DNA of 64,000 nucleotides from NCBI RefSeq assembly GCF_002005465.1, contig NZ_CP014691.1, forward strand, positions 3,072,001-3,136,000, in the 5' to 3' direction. Under the pieces are notes generated by a model. It searched no databases, had not been told where the DNA came from, and saw nothing but the letters and a program-made list of their open reading frames with translations. Position numbers and translations under genes: made by a program. Below, piece after piece: positions 37,389 to 46,530 of the stretch. The DNA comes from Neoasaia chiangmaiensis. Lineage in GTDB: Bacteria > Pseudomonadota > Alphaproteobacteria > Acetobacterales > Acetobacteraceae. The first letter of the stretch is position 1; the number at the start of each line of letters is the position of its first letter.

Positions 37389-39050
37389 ATGAATAATATA
37401 ATTAATAACATTCGTTCGTTGGGTTTGAATAAACTTGTTGCGATCGGCGTGGTCTTGCTAGGGCTGATATTATCTTTGAGCTTTTTGGCGATAGATACCG
37501 AGAGCAAGAAGGTAATTCTGTATGAAAACCTTGAAACGAAAGACGTCGAGGGGATTACAGAACATCTGAGCAAGAATCATATTCCATATAATCTCTCAAA
37601 TGATGCCAAAACCGTTTTTGTTGCTCCGACTGACGTTCCAAATGCCAGACTTATATTGGCGAAGCAGAATTTGCCAAACTCCGGAAGCCTTGGCTACGAA
37701 CTATTCGACAAGGAGGACGGATTTTCTGCCACACAATTCAAGCAAAAAATCAATGAGAAAAGAGCCTTGGAAGGTGAGTTGGAGCGTTCTATTCGCTTAA
37801 TCCAGGGTATTATTGGCGTGCGCGTTCATATCGTAATCCCTGACAGAGAAATGTTTTCCTCAGTTAGGCAGAGTGCGCAAGCTAGCATATTAATACAAAC
37901 ATCCCCGTCTAGAATTGATGACGAAAGCGTGAATGCAATCGCTAATTTGGTTAAAGCAGCTATACCCGAACTGAGTCGAGAGCAAATAGAGATAATAGAT
38001 TCTTCAGGCCATGTCCTATACGACAATGGGAAATATAAAATCAATTCTGACTTGGAGAAAGATCAGGCGTCTAAAATGGAAGACGATATAGCGAGCAAAG
38101 TAGAAACCATTTTGTCACCAATTTTTGGCTCAGATCACCTTCGCGTAAAAGCAAATGTTCTTCTTGATTTTGATAAGGTTGTTAAAAGTTATCAAGACTT
38201 CAACCCCGAAAAGCAGGTACTTCGTTCGCAGAAAATTAAAACAGAAAAGTCAAATAATCTGGAGAAAACTCAAAACGTTTCTGCCTCTAATAACCTTCCG
38301 AATAAAGACGAAGATGGTGGCAGGAAAGGTAATATTTCGGAAGGAAATGAAGAGACAGATAATTATGAGATAGGAACGGAGACTATCAAACTAGAACATA
38401 CGGCACCAAGTATTTCTAGAATTACCGTTTCTGTCTTGATAGATGGCAATCTCTATTCATTTCCTAAAGAAAACAAGAAATCTCCACAGTGGACGGATGG
38501 AAATATAGGTCAAATTGATAGCTTGGTAAAAGCTACAATAGGGTACGATTCAAAACGAGGTGATTTGGTAGTTGTAAAATCTATGAATTTCAGCAATGAA
38601 AATAAGTTTTCCGATGGGGATATGCAAGTAAGACATGAATGGATCTCCATTGTTTACAACAACAAAAATTTGGTTTTTCTTGTTTGTTTAGTGTTGTTTT
38701 TGCTTTTCTGCGCAAAACAAATTTTTAAATCAAAAGGTGGGAATGTCAAATTATCACATCAAAAAGAGCTGGGAATTTCTACTGAAAAATCAATGCATAT
38801 TCACAAAGATAAAAATATAATTGCGGAGAAAGAGTCGCAATTGCCTCTACTGACATACGGGAAAGAGGTAGCCATCTCTACAGAAAATGTTCCGAATAAT
38901 CTTGGCGCGATGGTGGTCATGGAAGGTATTGATGGTCAAATAAAGTCTTCTTCCATTCAGCAGGTCGCAAAAAAAATTGAGGAATATCCTGAGGAAAGTA
39001 TCTCTTTAATCAAAAGCTGGTTGTCATCAGAGCCTCTGCAGGAATCCTAA
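37389..39050 (+). CDS. fliF: Flagellar MS-ring protein FliF
   Basis: The protein has 553 residues, normal for FliF. It has an N-terminal membrane helix (about 17-37), a YscJ/FliF domain with YNLSNDAKTVFVAPTDVPNARLILAKQNLPNSGSLGYELFD and ALEGELERSIRLIQGIIGVRVHIVIPDRE, an acidic middle, and a C-terminal membrane helix (about 424-444). The C-terminal tail should bind FliG. Its TAA overlaps the fliG ATG by one base. It is open throughout despite the AT-rich composition. Confidence 0.95.
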   Translation: MNNIINNIRSLGLNKLVAIGVVLLGLILSLSFLAIDTESKKVILYENLETKDVEGITEHLSKNHIPYNLSNDAKTVFVAPTDVPNARLILAKQNLPNSGSLGYELFDKEDGFSATQFKQKINEKRALEGELERSIRLIQGIIGVRVHIVIPDREMFSSVRQSAQASILIQTSPSRIDDESVNAIANLVKAAIPELSREQIEIIDSSGHVLYDNGKYKINSDLEKDQASKMEDDIASKVETILSPIFGSDHLRVKANVLLDFDKVVKSYQDFNPEKQVLRSQKIKTEKSNNLEKTQNVSASNNLPNKDEDGGRKGNISEGNEETDNYEIGTETIKLEHTAPSISRITVSVLIDGNLYSFPKENKKSPQWTDGNIGQIDSLVKATIGYDSKRGDLVVVKSMNFSNENKFSDGDMQVRHEWISIVYNNKNLVFLVCLVLFLLFCAKQIFKSKGGNVKLSHQKELGISTEKSMHIHKDKNIIAEKESQLPLLTYGKEVAISTENVPNNLGAMVVMEGIDGQIKSSSIQQVAKKIEEYPEESISLIKSWLSSEPLQES

Positions 39051-40054
39051 TGATGCAATTTGAAAAACTTACTGGACCTCAAAGGGTTGCAATATTGATG
39101 TTAGCCCTTTCCAAGGACGATTGTGTAGATATCTTCGATGAACTAGAGGAGAAAGAAATTCGCTCAATATCGACGGCGATGTCTAATCTTGGTCCTATAC
39201 CGTCTTATATTGTGGAGGCAGTTTGCAATGCATTTAATAAACCTGACATTAGAGATTATGATCTTCTAGGAGACGTTTCTAATACAGAGCGCATTCTAAG
39301 ACGCATTCTGCCAGAACCTAAAGCTGAAAAAATTATAGATGAAATACGCAGTTCTATCTCGACGACGATATGGGGGAAATTAGATGTAATATCTGAGGAT
39401 GTGCTATGAAACTATTTAAAAAATGAGCATCCACAGACAATTTCTATAATACTAGACCGACTTAAACCAGCCCAAGCATCGAGAATTATATCAATTTTAC
39501 CAGAAAATCTTGCTTTGGAGTCAGTTGTGAGGATGTTATGCAGCGAAAGCGTGCCTCATCAAATAGTTAAAGAACTTGAAGACACACTTCGAAAAGAGTT
39601 TATATCCAACTTTTCTCAACGCGCGCGGACAAGCGCTTACAAACGCATGGCAGATATATTCAACATTATGGAAAATCGAAGCGGGGAGAAGATACTGCTG
39701 TCCTTGTCAAAAACTTCTCCAGAAGAGACGGAATGTATAAAAGGACTTATGTTTACATTCGAAGATCTATCTCGACTACGTCCTGAAGCCTTAACTCGCA
39801 TTTTGGCGCAATTAGACAAAGACATTTTACCTATTGCTTTAAAGGGGGCGACGAAGGAGCAAAAAAATGTCTTTTATCGAATTATGTCTGATAGGGCAAT
39901 TCGATTGCTTCAGGATAATATGGAAGCACTTGGTAGTGTTCGGTTGCGAGATGTAGAGAAGGCAAAGGCTGAAATCGTTTTTCTGGCAAAAGAAATGAAT
40001 GAAAATGGAGAAATAGAGTTAGATCCGGAAGAAAACGAAATGGTGATTGAATAG
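39050..40054 (+). pseudogene. fliG: Flagellar switch protein FliG, interrupted by one in-frame TGA
   Basis: The 335-codon frame reads as FliG from end to end except for a TGA at 39407-39409. Before it is the N-terminal FliF-binding domain (LTGPQRVAILMLALSKDDC, ending KLDVISEDVL). After it, in the same frame, comes NYLKNEHPQTISIILDRLKP, the start of the middle domain with the EHPQT motif, and then the C-terminal domain (FTFEDLSRLRPEALTRILAQLDKD). The stop falls exactly at the domain junction. No ATG, GTG or TTG restarts the frame before a TTG at 39515, which would remove EHPQT. This is a nonsense allele, a sequencing error, or readthrough. Confidence 0.88.
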
Positions 40055-40607
40055 TGTGCAATATAAATTACAATAATCATGAAAAAAATTGCAATGAAAT
40101 ATACCATGATAACAATATAAATTTATGGGAAATGGGAAAAAGAAAAGGTATGCACACAGAAAAGTCGAGTTTGAGAAGTGAGTTAATTCGAAAAAGACTT
40201 CATCTTATGGAAAAAATAGAAAAAAGAATAGAAAAAAAATAGAGGCAGACCATAGATTAAGTGCTTTATTAAGGGCTGAAGTATTAAATTTGGTCTTGAA
40301 AACGATAAATAAAGCTCTGGGGGATAGTAAAATTAATGAGCGTATTGTTGATATGATTATCAGAGAAGTGGACAGTATTGAAGAAGATAGCGCGGGCAAA
40401 AAAGTTTTAGTAACTTCTAACGATGAAACTATTGATATGATAAAAAACGGAATTAGAGAGGATATAAGAAAGGATGTTGTGTTTCTAAAAAATCAAGAAC
40501 TAACAGGAGGAGACTTGCACATATTTTCGAACCGAAAAATAGCCTTTCATGGAGGTGTGAAATTTCTAATCAAGTATGAGCACAGTCAGTCTGGGGATGA
40601 AAATTGA
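40054..40607 (+). pseudogene. fliH: Flagellar assembly protein FliH, split at an A8 run
   Basis: A GTG start overlapping the fliG stop opens a 62-codon frame ending in EKIEKRIEKK and TAG (40240-40242). The -1 frame continues from the same place as KKIEADHRLSALLRAEVLNLVLKTINKAL to 40607. It includes the FliH-like C-terminal part ELTGGDLHIFSNRKIAFHGGVKF. The switch point is a run of eight A (40232-40239) immediately before TAG. Joined by a -1 shift, the protein would have about 184 residues. FliH assignment rests on position between fliG and fliN and general character. Frameshift mutation, recoding or transcriptional slippage are all possible. Confidence 0.65.
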
Positions 40608-40924
40608 ACAAAGAAAACGAAGCTCTCGATGTCTTTGATAAAGATGCTGTCGCAGTAAATAATCTTACGTCTCCGGAACATTCCCGGAATTTTGATGTTT
40701 TATACGATATCCCAGTTTCAGTTAGTGCACTCTTAGGTCGTGCAACGATGCAAATCAGCCAAGTTTTAAAGTTAGGTAAAGGGGATATCGTCGAACTTGA
40801 TAAAAAAATAGGTGACCCTATCGACATACTCGTGAATAACAAATTTCTCGCAAGGGGCGAAGTTGTTGTAATTGACGAAAAAAAGATAGGAATTATAATG
40901 ACGGAAGTAAGTAAAAGAAATTGA
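40604..40924 (+). CDS. fliN: Flagellar motor switch protein FliN
   Basis: The protein has 106 residues from a TTG that overlaps the fliH stop. It is a SpoA-domain protein: VLYDIPVSVSALLGRATMQISQVLKLGKGDIVELDKKIGDPIDILVNNKFLARGEVVVIDEKKIGIIMTEV is the standard FliN core. FliN forms the lower C-ring with FliM and binds FliH during export. The intact frame directly after the split fliH is notable. Confidence 0.93.
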   Translation: MNKENEALDVFDKDAVAVNNLTSPEHSRNFDVLYDIPVSVSALLGRATMQISQVLKLGKGDIVELDKKIGDPIDILVNNKFLARGEVVVIDEKKIGIIMTEVSKRN

Positions 40925-43014
40925 TAAGCCGGAACTACATGAAAGCCGTATTGGGCAATGTCAAGGTTAAAGTTCTTCAGGCGCCCCCTGATATTAAGAT
41001 GTTTTCTACTGTAGCTCTTCTTTGTGCTGTATCCATTATTATATTTCCCGTCCCTGTATTTTTTGTTGATGCTTGTGTTGCCGGTTCTTTCATAATTTCG
41101 ATATGCATGCTGATAGTTTCTATATTCAGCCGATCTATCTTAGATTTCTTATCATTTCCCTATTTGATATTGTTATTCACTGTATTTAGACTCTCTATTG
41201 AAATCGCAGTTACGCGCTTAATTTTGGAGCATGGCCACGAAGGGATATATTCGGCAGGCGGTATGATCGCCATGTTTGGCAACTTACTTATGGGAGGGAA
41301 TCTATTCATTGGTCTAATCGTATTTGCAATTATTATGATAGTGAATTTCGTTGTGGTAACGAAAGGTTCTGCGCGCATAGCTGAGGTGTCCGCTCGCTTT
41401 TTCTTAGATTCACTGCCGGGCAAACAGATGGCAATTGATGGCGAGCTAAATTCTGGAATCCTTGATGCTACGGAAGCGCACGCGAAGAGGCGGAACCTAG
41501 AGGCAGAAGGTGGCTTTTATGGTTCGATGGACGGAGCGTCAAAGTTCATTAGGGGCGATGCTATAGCAGGCATGTGCATACTTTTTGTAAATATAATTGC
41601 CGGTTTACTAATAGGCGTGTTCGGCCAGAAAATGAGCATATCTGACGCAGCGTCCGTCTTTACGACACTTACTATAGGTGATGGTCTTGTATCGCAGCTT
41701 CCTAGTCTTATTGTATCTGTTTCTGCCGGAATAATTGTTACCAAGGGAGACCAAGGGAATAGTGCCGCAGATGACAGAAGTGGAGATACTACATTAACAC
41801 CTTTGATCATCGCCATCGGAGTGTGCGTTTTTCTTCTCGTTTTACCCGGTGTACCTTTTTTTCCCTTTTTTGTTATCTTACTACCCCTGCTGTCTTTATT
41901 TTTCTTTTTCAGAAATAAGCATGCTAATTCAGTTGATAAAAATAAAATCCAACCTAGTATAAATGAAAAAAACACTAGTATTTTACGAGACGAACTAGGC
42001 ATTGATCCAATAAGGCTTGAGTTGGGTTTGGATCTGCTTCAAATCGTAAATGATTCTGTAGGTCACCTTGCAAAGCAAATGCAAACGATACGCCATAATT
42101 TCAATGAGGAATGTGGAATAAAAATCCCACAGATAAGAATACAAGATAATGTATCACTAAAGCCAAGATTTTATAGAATAAATATTAGAGAAATTACTTC
42201 CGGGGAGGGTGAATTATATCCCAATCATTTTTTAGTCATGGACCCTACAGGGCGAGTGCCGGAGATGGAGGGGATTGAGGCCAGAGAACCTGCGTTTGGA
42301 ATTAAAGCTCTTTGGATCAAATCTGATTTGAGAGAGTTGGCAATATCAAAAAACTATACAATTGTGGATTCGACAAGTGTCATTATAACCCATATGGTTG
42401 AAGTTATTAGAAGGAACATTTTGGAATTATTTTCTACGACTGACCTCAAAAATCTAATTGATTCGTCTTCTGACGATATAAAGAACATCTTTTCCGATGT
42501 GGTTCCGGCACTTTTTCCCGTGAGTGTGATTCATCGCATATTTTCTAATTTATTATCCGAAAATGTTTCTATTCGCGATAAATACTTAATAATAGAAAGC
42601 ATACAAGAAGCATATTACATTGGGAAGAAAGACTCTTCTGATATAACAGAGTTTGTTAGGATGCGACTATCCCGCCAGATATGTAGTTCCTTAATAAACT
42701 TGGATCAATATATCTCAGTCGTGACAGTTTCTGCGGAGATTGAGTTGGCATTGCTGGAAAATAGCGGTGTGTTATTAAACGGCGTTCAGCAAAGTAAGTT
42801 ACCTCCTATAAGTTTTAATTCCTTGGTTGAAAAAATTACAAATTTTCTTAGCAAATTCCGAAGTGATTCAGGGGAAATAACGTTAGTAGTAAATGGAAGC
42901 ATAAGAAGAAAAGTTCTATCAATGGTTCGTGCCTTAGACCGGAAAGTAAATGTTGTTTCTTATGATGAAATTTCCGGGAACGGAAATATAAAGAAGGTGG
43001 CTGAAATTTCTTGA
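40921..43014 (+). CDS. flhA: Flagellar export gate protein FlhA
   Basis: The protein has 697 residues from a TTG overlapping the fliN stop, or 691 from an ATG at 40939. About eight N-terminal membrane helices (35-330) are followed by a cytoplasmic nonamer-forming domain. Family blocks include ARFFLDSLPGKQMAIDGELNSGILD, GGFYGSMDGASKFIRGDAIAGM, LPSLIVSVSAGIIVTKGD and NHFLVMDPTGRVPEMEGIEAREPAFGIKALWI. It uses proton force to drive export of flagellar proteins. The frame is full length with no stop. In Caulobacter flbD lies between fliN and flhA; here it does not. Confidence 0.96.
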   Translation: MISRNYMKAVLGNVKVKVLQAPPDIKMFSTVALLCAVSIIIFPVPVFFVDACVAGSFIISICMLIVSIFSRSILDFLSFPYLILLFTVFRLSIEIAVTRLILEHGHEGIYSAGGMIAMFGNLLMGGNLFIGLIVFAIIMIVNFVVVTKGSARIAEVSARFFLDSLPGKQMAIDGELNSGILDATEAHAKRRNLEAEGGFYGSMDGASKFIRGDAIAGMCILFVNIIAGLLIGVFGQKMSISDAASVFTTLTIGDGLVSQLPSLIVSVSAGIIVTKGDQGNSAADDRSGDTTLTPLIIAIGVCVFLLVLPGVPFFPFFVILLPLLSLFFFFRNKHANSVDKNKIQPSINEKNTSILRDELGIDPIRLELGLDLLQIVNDSVGHLAKQMQTIRHNFNEECGIKIPQIRIQDNVSLKPRFYRINIREITSGEGELYPNHFLVMDPTGRVPEMEGIEAREPAFGIKALWIKSDLRELAISKNYTIVDSTSVIITHMVEVIRRNILELFSTTDLKNLIDSSSDDIKNIFSDVVPALFPVSVIHRIFSNLLSENVSIRDKYLIIESIQEAYYIGKKDSSDITEFVRMRLSRQICSSLINLDQYISVVTVSAEIELALLENSGVLLNGVQQSKLPPISFNSLVEKITNFLSKFRSDSGEITLVVNGSIRRKVLSMVRALDRKVNVVSYDEISGNGNIKKVAEIS

Positions 43015-43149
43015 AATCGACAAGTATTTTTCTTCAGAAAAATGTATAATTTCCTTGCATTATATGTCGTCGGATTCCAAAAAAAATCGAGATGACTTAT
43101 ATCGGAATTGTTTGCAGGGGGGTGTTGCTGTGACGATTTGATGGGATCA

Positions 43150-44145
43150 CGATGGCCTGGACGGGACTGTCAGGAATTTCGTGTTTTTGGTGTGATGCTC
43201 ATGTTGTTGATCAGGCGGTGACGCGCGCGAAGCGGTCACCGAAGAGAATGGCGAACTGTGCCTTTGCCATGGACCATTCCTTTGGGGGCATGATCCATTC
43301 TTTCTCGGCGCGGTTCAGGGCCAGGAAGAGAAGCTTGAGGGCCGCGTTGGCATTGGGGAAATGGCCTCCCCCCCCCTGGCCCGGACGGCCCGCCTCAGCT
43401 TGGCGTTCAGCGCCTCTATGGCATTGGTGGTGTAGACCAATTTTCGGACTTCGGCGGGAAAGGCATAGGTCGGAATGACCTCTTCCCAAGCCCGCTCCCA
43501 GGACTGGACGATCGCCGTGTATTTCCGGCCTCAGGGGCTTTCGGCAAAGGCAGCCAGAGCCGTCTTGCTGGCCTCGGCGTTCATGCCCGGTAGATATCCT
43601 TCAATGCCGTGGTCACGAATTTCCGGTCTTTCCAGGCGACGAAATTCAGCGAATGGCGCAGCAGATGCACGATGCAGGTCTGCACCAGGGCTTCGGAGAA
43701 CACGGCACGAATGGCATCGGGGAAGCCTTTCAGCCCGTCGACCACGGCCAGCAGAATATCCTCGACGCCACGATGGCGCAGTTCGTTCATGACGCGGAGC
43801 CAGAACTTCGTGCCCTCGTTCTGCTCGATCCACAGGCCGAGGACTTCCTTGGTGCCGTCAGCGCGCACGCCCATAGCAATATGCACCGCTTTGTTGCGCA
43901 CGATGCTTTCGTCGCGGATCTTCAGCCGCAGGGCATCGAAGAATACCACCGGGTAGACTGCCTCCAGCGGCCGGTTCTGCCAGGCGGCTACCTCGTCCAG
44001 CACAGCGTCGGTGATCACGCTGATCAGGTCCGGTGAAGCTTCCACGCCATAGATTTCAAGCAGATGGCCCTGGATTTCGCGCACGCTCATCCCGCGCGCA
44101 TACATCGAGATGATCCGGTCGTCGAAGTCGGGAAGCCACCCATCT
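43150..44145 (-). mobile_element. Decayed IS256-family insertion element
   Basis: The element runs from a likely terminal sequence near 43150 (GGGACTGTCAGGAATTTCGTG) to an abrupt junction near 44145, where the transposase N-terminus is missing and a phage gene begins. Only one end is recognisable. The element lies about 140 bases downstream of flhA; that gap has a short AT hairpin (43026-43043) and no gene. Confidence 0.75.
43211..44142 (-). pseudogene. IS256-family (mutator-type) transposase remnant
   Basis: The best frame (43581-44105) reads MYARGMSVREIQGHLLEIYG, VVFFDALRLKIRDESIVRNK and VVDGLKGFPDAIRAVFSEALVQTCIVHLLRHSLNFV, the conserved DDE core of IS256 transposases. The C-terminal parts lie in other frames: AFPAEVRKLVYTTNAIEALNAKLRRAVRARGG, then NANAALKLLFLALNRAEKEW. 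Several frameshifts separate them, one at a run of nine C (43370-43378). About the first 100 residues are absent. It cannot make an active enzyme. Confidence 0.85.
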
Positions 44146-44904
44146 CACCGCGCCGATCAGCATGTCCTGGTCGAGACCCGAATACAGATCCGTCACCGTC
44201 ACCAGCTGGTTCGGCTTCCACAACTCGCCCTTGGCGTTCAGCAGCCCGGGAACGACGTAAACCCGCGCTGTCGTATTGGCCCGCGTCGAGCGCATCCGCC
44301 AGTTCGCCTGGTCCTGCAACGTCCAGGGATCGGCATCCTCGCGCGGCCTGGTGCGCTTGCGGCTCGGTCGGCGGCTTGCGACATGATAGGCGGTGGGCGC
44401 TGGTCCCAGGTCGAAGGACAGTCCGGATGCCTGGCTGTCGAGCGGCGGATTGCTCGACTGTTGCGCCGCGACCGACCCGCCTGACTGCGTTGCCGCCAGC
44501 CAGGCGCGCGGGCGGTAGCGCCGAACGTCCGGATCAACGCAGTGCCCGTAACGGATCGTGCAGGCTTCCTCGACCTTGCGATGCGAGGGCGCGGCCGGCG
44601 CCGGACCCGGCGTGGCGGAAAGTGGCGCGGCCGTGGCATCGAGGGTCGCTTTAGCCGGTCTTAAAAGGCTCTTGAACTGCCCTTTAACCCACACATCCGA
44701 ATGGCGACCGCGTCCGGAGATGCGACCCTCCATCGCCCGCACGTTGCCGGGAAACCTCAGGCTGTCACTCGCCCGCGTCGTGCCGGCCTGGGTGAGGACG
44801 CCGCCGCCGATCCCGTCTGATGTGACCAGGACGCCGCGCTGACGCGTATGCTTTTCGATGGCGCTCATCACCGTGTCGGTCGGCTCCAGCGCCACCAGCG
44901 TGCC
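44146..44904 (-). pseudogene. Fragment of a Mu-like phage baseplate hub gene (gpP-like)
   Basis: About 250 codons remain open. LEPTDTVMSAIEKHTRQRGVLVTSDGIGGGVLTQAG aligns with the region of Mu gpP around SETVYEALVRASRARGVLM. DPDVRRYRPR and ANWRMRSTRANTTARVYVVP, then GELWKPNQLVTVTDLYSGLDQDMLIGAV, match the later part of gpP. The N-terminal domain is cut at the IS5-family element and the C-terminus at the IS256 remnant. No other phage gene is in the window. The identification is by recalled sequence pattern, not by search. Confidence 0.65.
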
Positions 44905-45759
44905 CTAGGCCCGATCGACATTCAGGCCATCCAGATCATGGCTGAGGCGAGGTGAACGAAGCCGAGGAAATGGATGGTGCGTCGATCATATCGGGTAGCG
45001 AAGCGTCGGAAGTGCTTGAGGCGGTTGAAGCACCGCTCGATACGATTGCGTAGCCTGTAGGCGATGGCATCGTGCGAGATGATAATCTTGCGGGTCGGGT
45101 TGCAAGGAGTGACGGCTTCTGCACCCATCTGAGCGATGAGGGCACGTAACGCATTGCTGTCATAGGCTTTGTCGGCAATGACGACCGCCCCTTCCTAACC
45201 CGCGAGCAGGGCCGGCGCCTGGGTGACGTCGCCAACCTGACCAGCCGTGACAACGAAGCACAGCGGGCGGCCCAGCGCATCGGCCAGCATAGGGTCTTGG
45301 TCGTCAGATCACCTCGAGAACGCCCCAGCGCCTGATCTTTGGCCCTCCTTTTCCGCTCGCGGCCTGCTGATGGGTGCGAACGATGGTTGAATCCAGCATC
45401 AGATACTGATTGTTCCGATCGGCCGTCAGCGTCTCGAAAACCTTTTCCCACACCCCGGCATGGCACCATCGGCTGAACCGACGATGTACCGTCTTCCATT
45501 TGCCATACCGCTCAGGCAGGTCTTTCTAATGCGCGCCGGAGCGAGCAATCCAAAGACAGCCGTTCACGAACATGCGGTTATCCGTCCCGCTGCGGCCCGC
45601 GTCACCGACCTTGCCGGGTAGCAGAGGCGCAATCCTCTGCCATTGCACCTCGTTCAACTCGTAACGCTTGATCCCCATCCCACGCTCCGTGCTCCAACAC
45701 GATGCTCTATGAAGCACTCATTCCAAAAGAAGGGAATCCTGAATGTCGATCGGGCCTAG
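44905..45759 (-). mobile_element. IS5-family (IS427-like) insertion element
   Basis: The ends are perfect 22-base inverted repeats: CTAGGCCCGATCGACATTCA and two more bases at 44905-44926, and the exact complement at 45738-45759. CTAG sits at both outer edges and may be the target duplication or part of the ends; without it the element is 847 bases. It contains one degenerate transposase gene and lies inside or beside the phage gpP fragment. Confidence 0.88.
44922..45678 (-). pseudogene. IS5-family transposase, broken
   Basis: The start MGIKRYELNEVQWQRIAPLLPG and the end RNRIERCFNRLKHFRRFATRYDRRTIHFLGFVHLASAMIWMA are typical of the IS427 group. A TAG at 45526-45528 follows SGAH where the family has Trp (SGAHW-x-DLPERYG), with the frame continuing after it. 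A second TAG follows LLAG near 45196. The two halves lie in different frames, so at least one frameshift also exists. Both stops could come from TGG-to-TAG changes. Confidence 0.85.
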
Positions 45760-45843
45760 TGCCCCCTTACAATCGCCTATCTCTTTTCAAAGACAGCGAA
45801 TCACAAGGCGCACCCGACGAGAAGCGCTTTACGAGTCTTGAAC

Positions 45844-46188
45844 CTAAGCAGGATTGCTTGTCGTATGCTGGTCCACGGCTGTCGGCAGGAATTCGGCGAG
45901 GGCAGGGAGAATGACTGACGCAGGTATTCCCGTGCGCGAAACGAAAGCTTCCAGTTGCTGGTCGGTCAGCAGATTGCGTATCTCGGCAGCCGATATCGGC
46001 AAGTTTTCACCGTTGCCGATCCACGAGCGAACCTTGTCAGCGAGGCCAGCATTCTCGGCTTGTTGGCGCAGCGCCTGTAAGCCCTGGCCTTGAAGAAGTT
46101 CACTGAAACTACCGCCAAGTTTCTGCTGCGCTTCTGCGCCGAGCGCATTCATTGCCTGATTGACGATATTTCCAAAAAAGCCACTCAT
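45844..46188 (-). CDS. YidB-like (DUF937) protein
   Basis: The protein has 114 residues, starting MSGFFGNIVNQAMNALGAEA. It has the DUF937/YidB pattern: GLADKVRSWIGNGENLPISAAEIRNLL and FVSRTGIPASVILPALAEFLPTAVDQHT. The family is small, helical and of unknown function. It lies 57 bases downstream of minE in the same direction and could be co-transcribed with the min genes. Confidence 0.85.
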   Translation of the reverse strand: MSGFFGNIVNQAMNALGAEAQQKLGGSFSELLQGQGLQALRQQAENAGLADKVRSWIGNGENLPISAAEIRNLLTDQQLEAFVSRTGIPASVILPALAEFLPTAVDQHTTSNPA

Positions 46189-46245
46189 AAACTTACCGAT
46201 CCAGGGTTTGGGCTGACAGTTGGCAATAGAGAAAAGGAGCTTCCG

Positions 46246-46530
46246 TCACGCCGATTGGGACGCTTCTTTCTTTTTTTCCACCTGAGGCACTTCAATATCG
46301 ATTTCAAGCATGGAGCAGCCGTTGCTACCGCCGTCGAGCTTGATTTGCACCTTATCCTGATCCACCGTTACATGACGCTTGATGACTTCCAGAATTTCCT
46401 GATGGAGCTTGGTGATAAGATCAGAGTCACCAATTCCCGCGGAACGCTCATGGGCCAACAATATCTGTAAGCGGTCACGCGCAACGGTGCTTGTATTACG
46501 CTTTGCAAAAAGATTGCCTAGAAAGCTCAT
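46246..46530 (-). CDS. minE: Cell division topological specificity factor MinE
   Basis: The protein has 94 residues from [20 protein letters not shown]. The N-terminal membrane-targeting and MinD-binding part ([15 protein letters not shown]) and the beta-domain ([23 protein letters not shown]) are conserved. MinE stimulates the MinD ATPase and makes the Min system oscillate. Its ATG overlaps the minD stop (ATGA). Confidence 0.96.
   Translation of the reverse strand: MSFLGNLFAKRNTSTVARDRLQILLAHERSAGIGDSDLITKLHQEILEVIKRHVTVDQDKVQIKLDGGSNGCSMLEIDIEVPQVEKKKEASQSA

Noticed and set aside
40211-40242. Short direct repeats or CRISPR-like array in the fliH region
   Set aside because: The GAAAAA-type repeats are Lys/Glu codons in a coiled-coil segment, without spacers. 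No CRISPR array occurs in the window.
43026-43043. Terminator after flhA
   Set aside because: ATTTTTC-TTCA-GAAAAAT is an all-A/T stem except one pair; too weak to claim.
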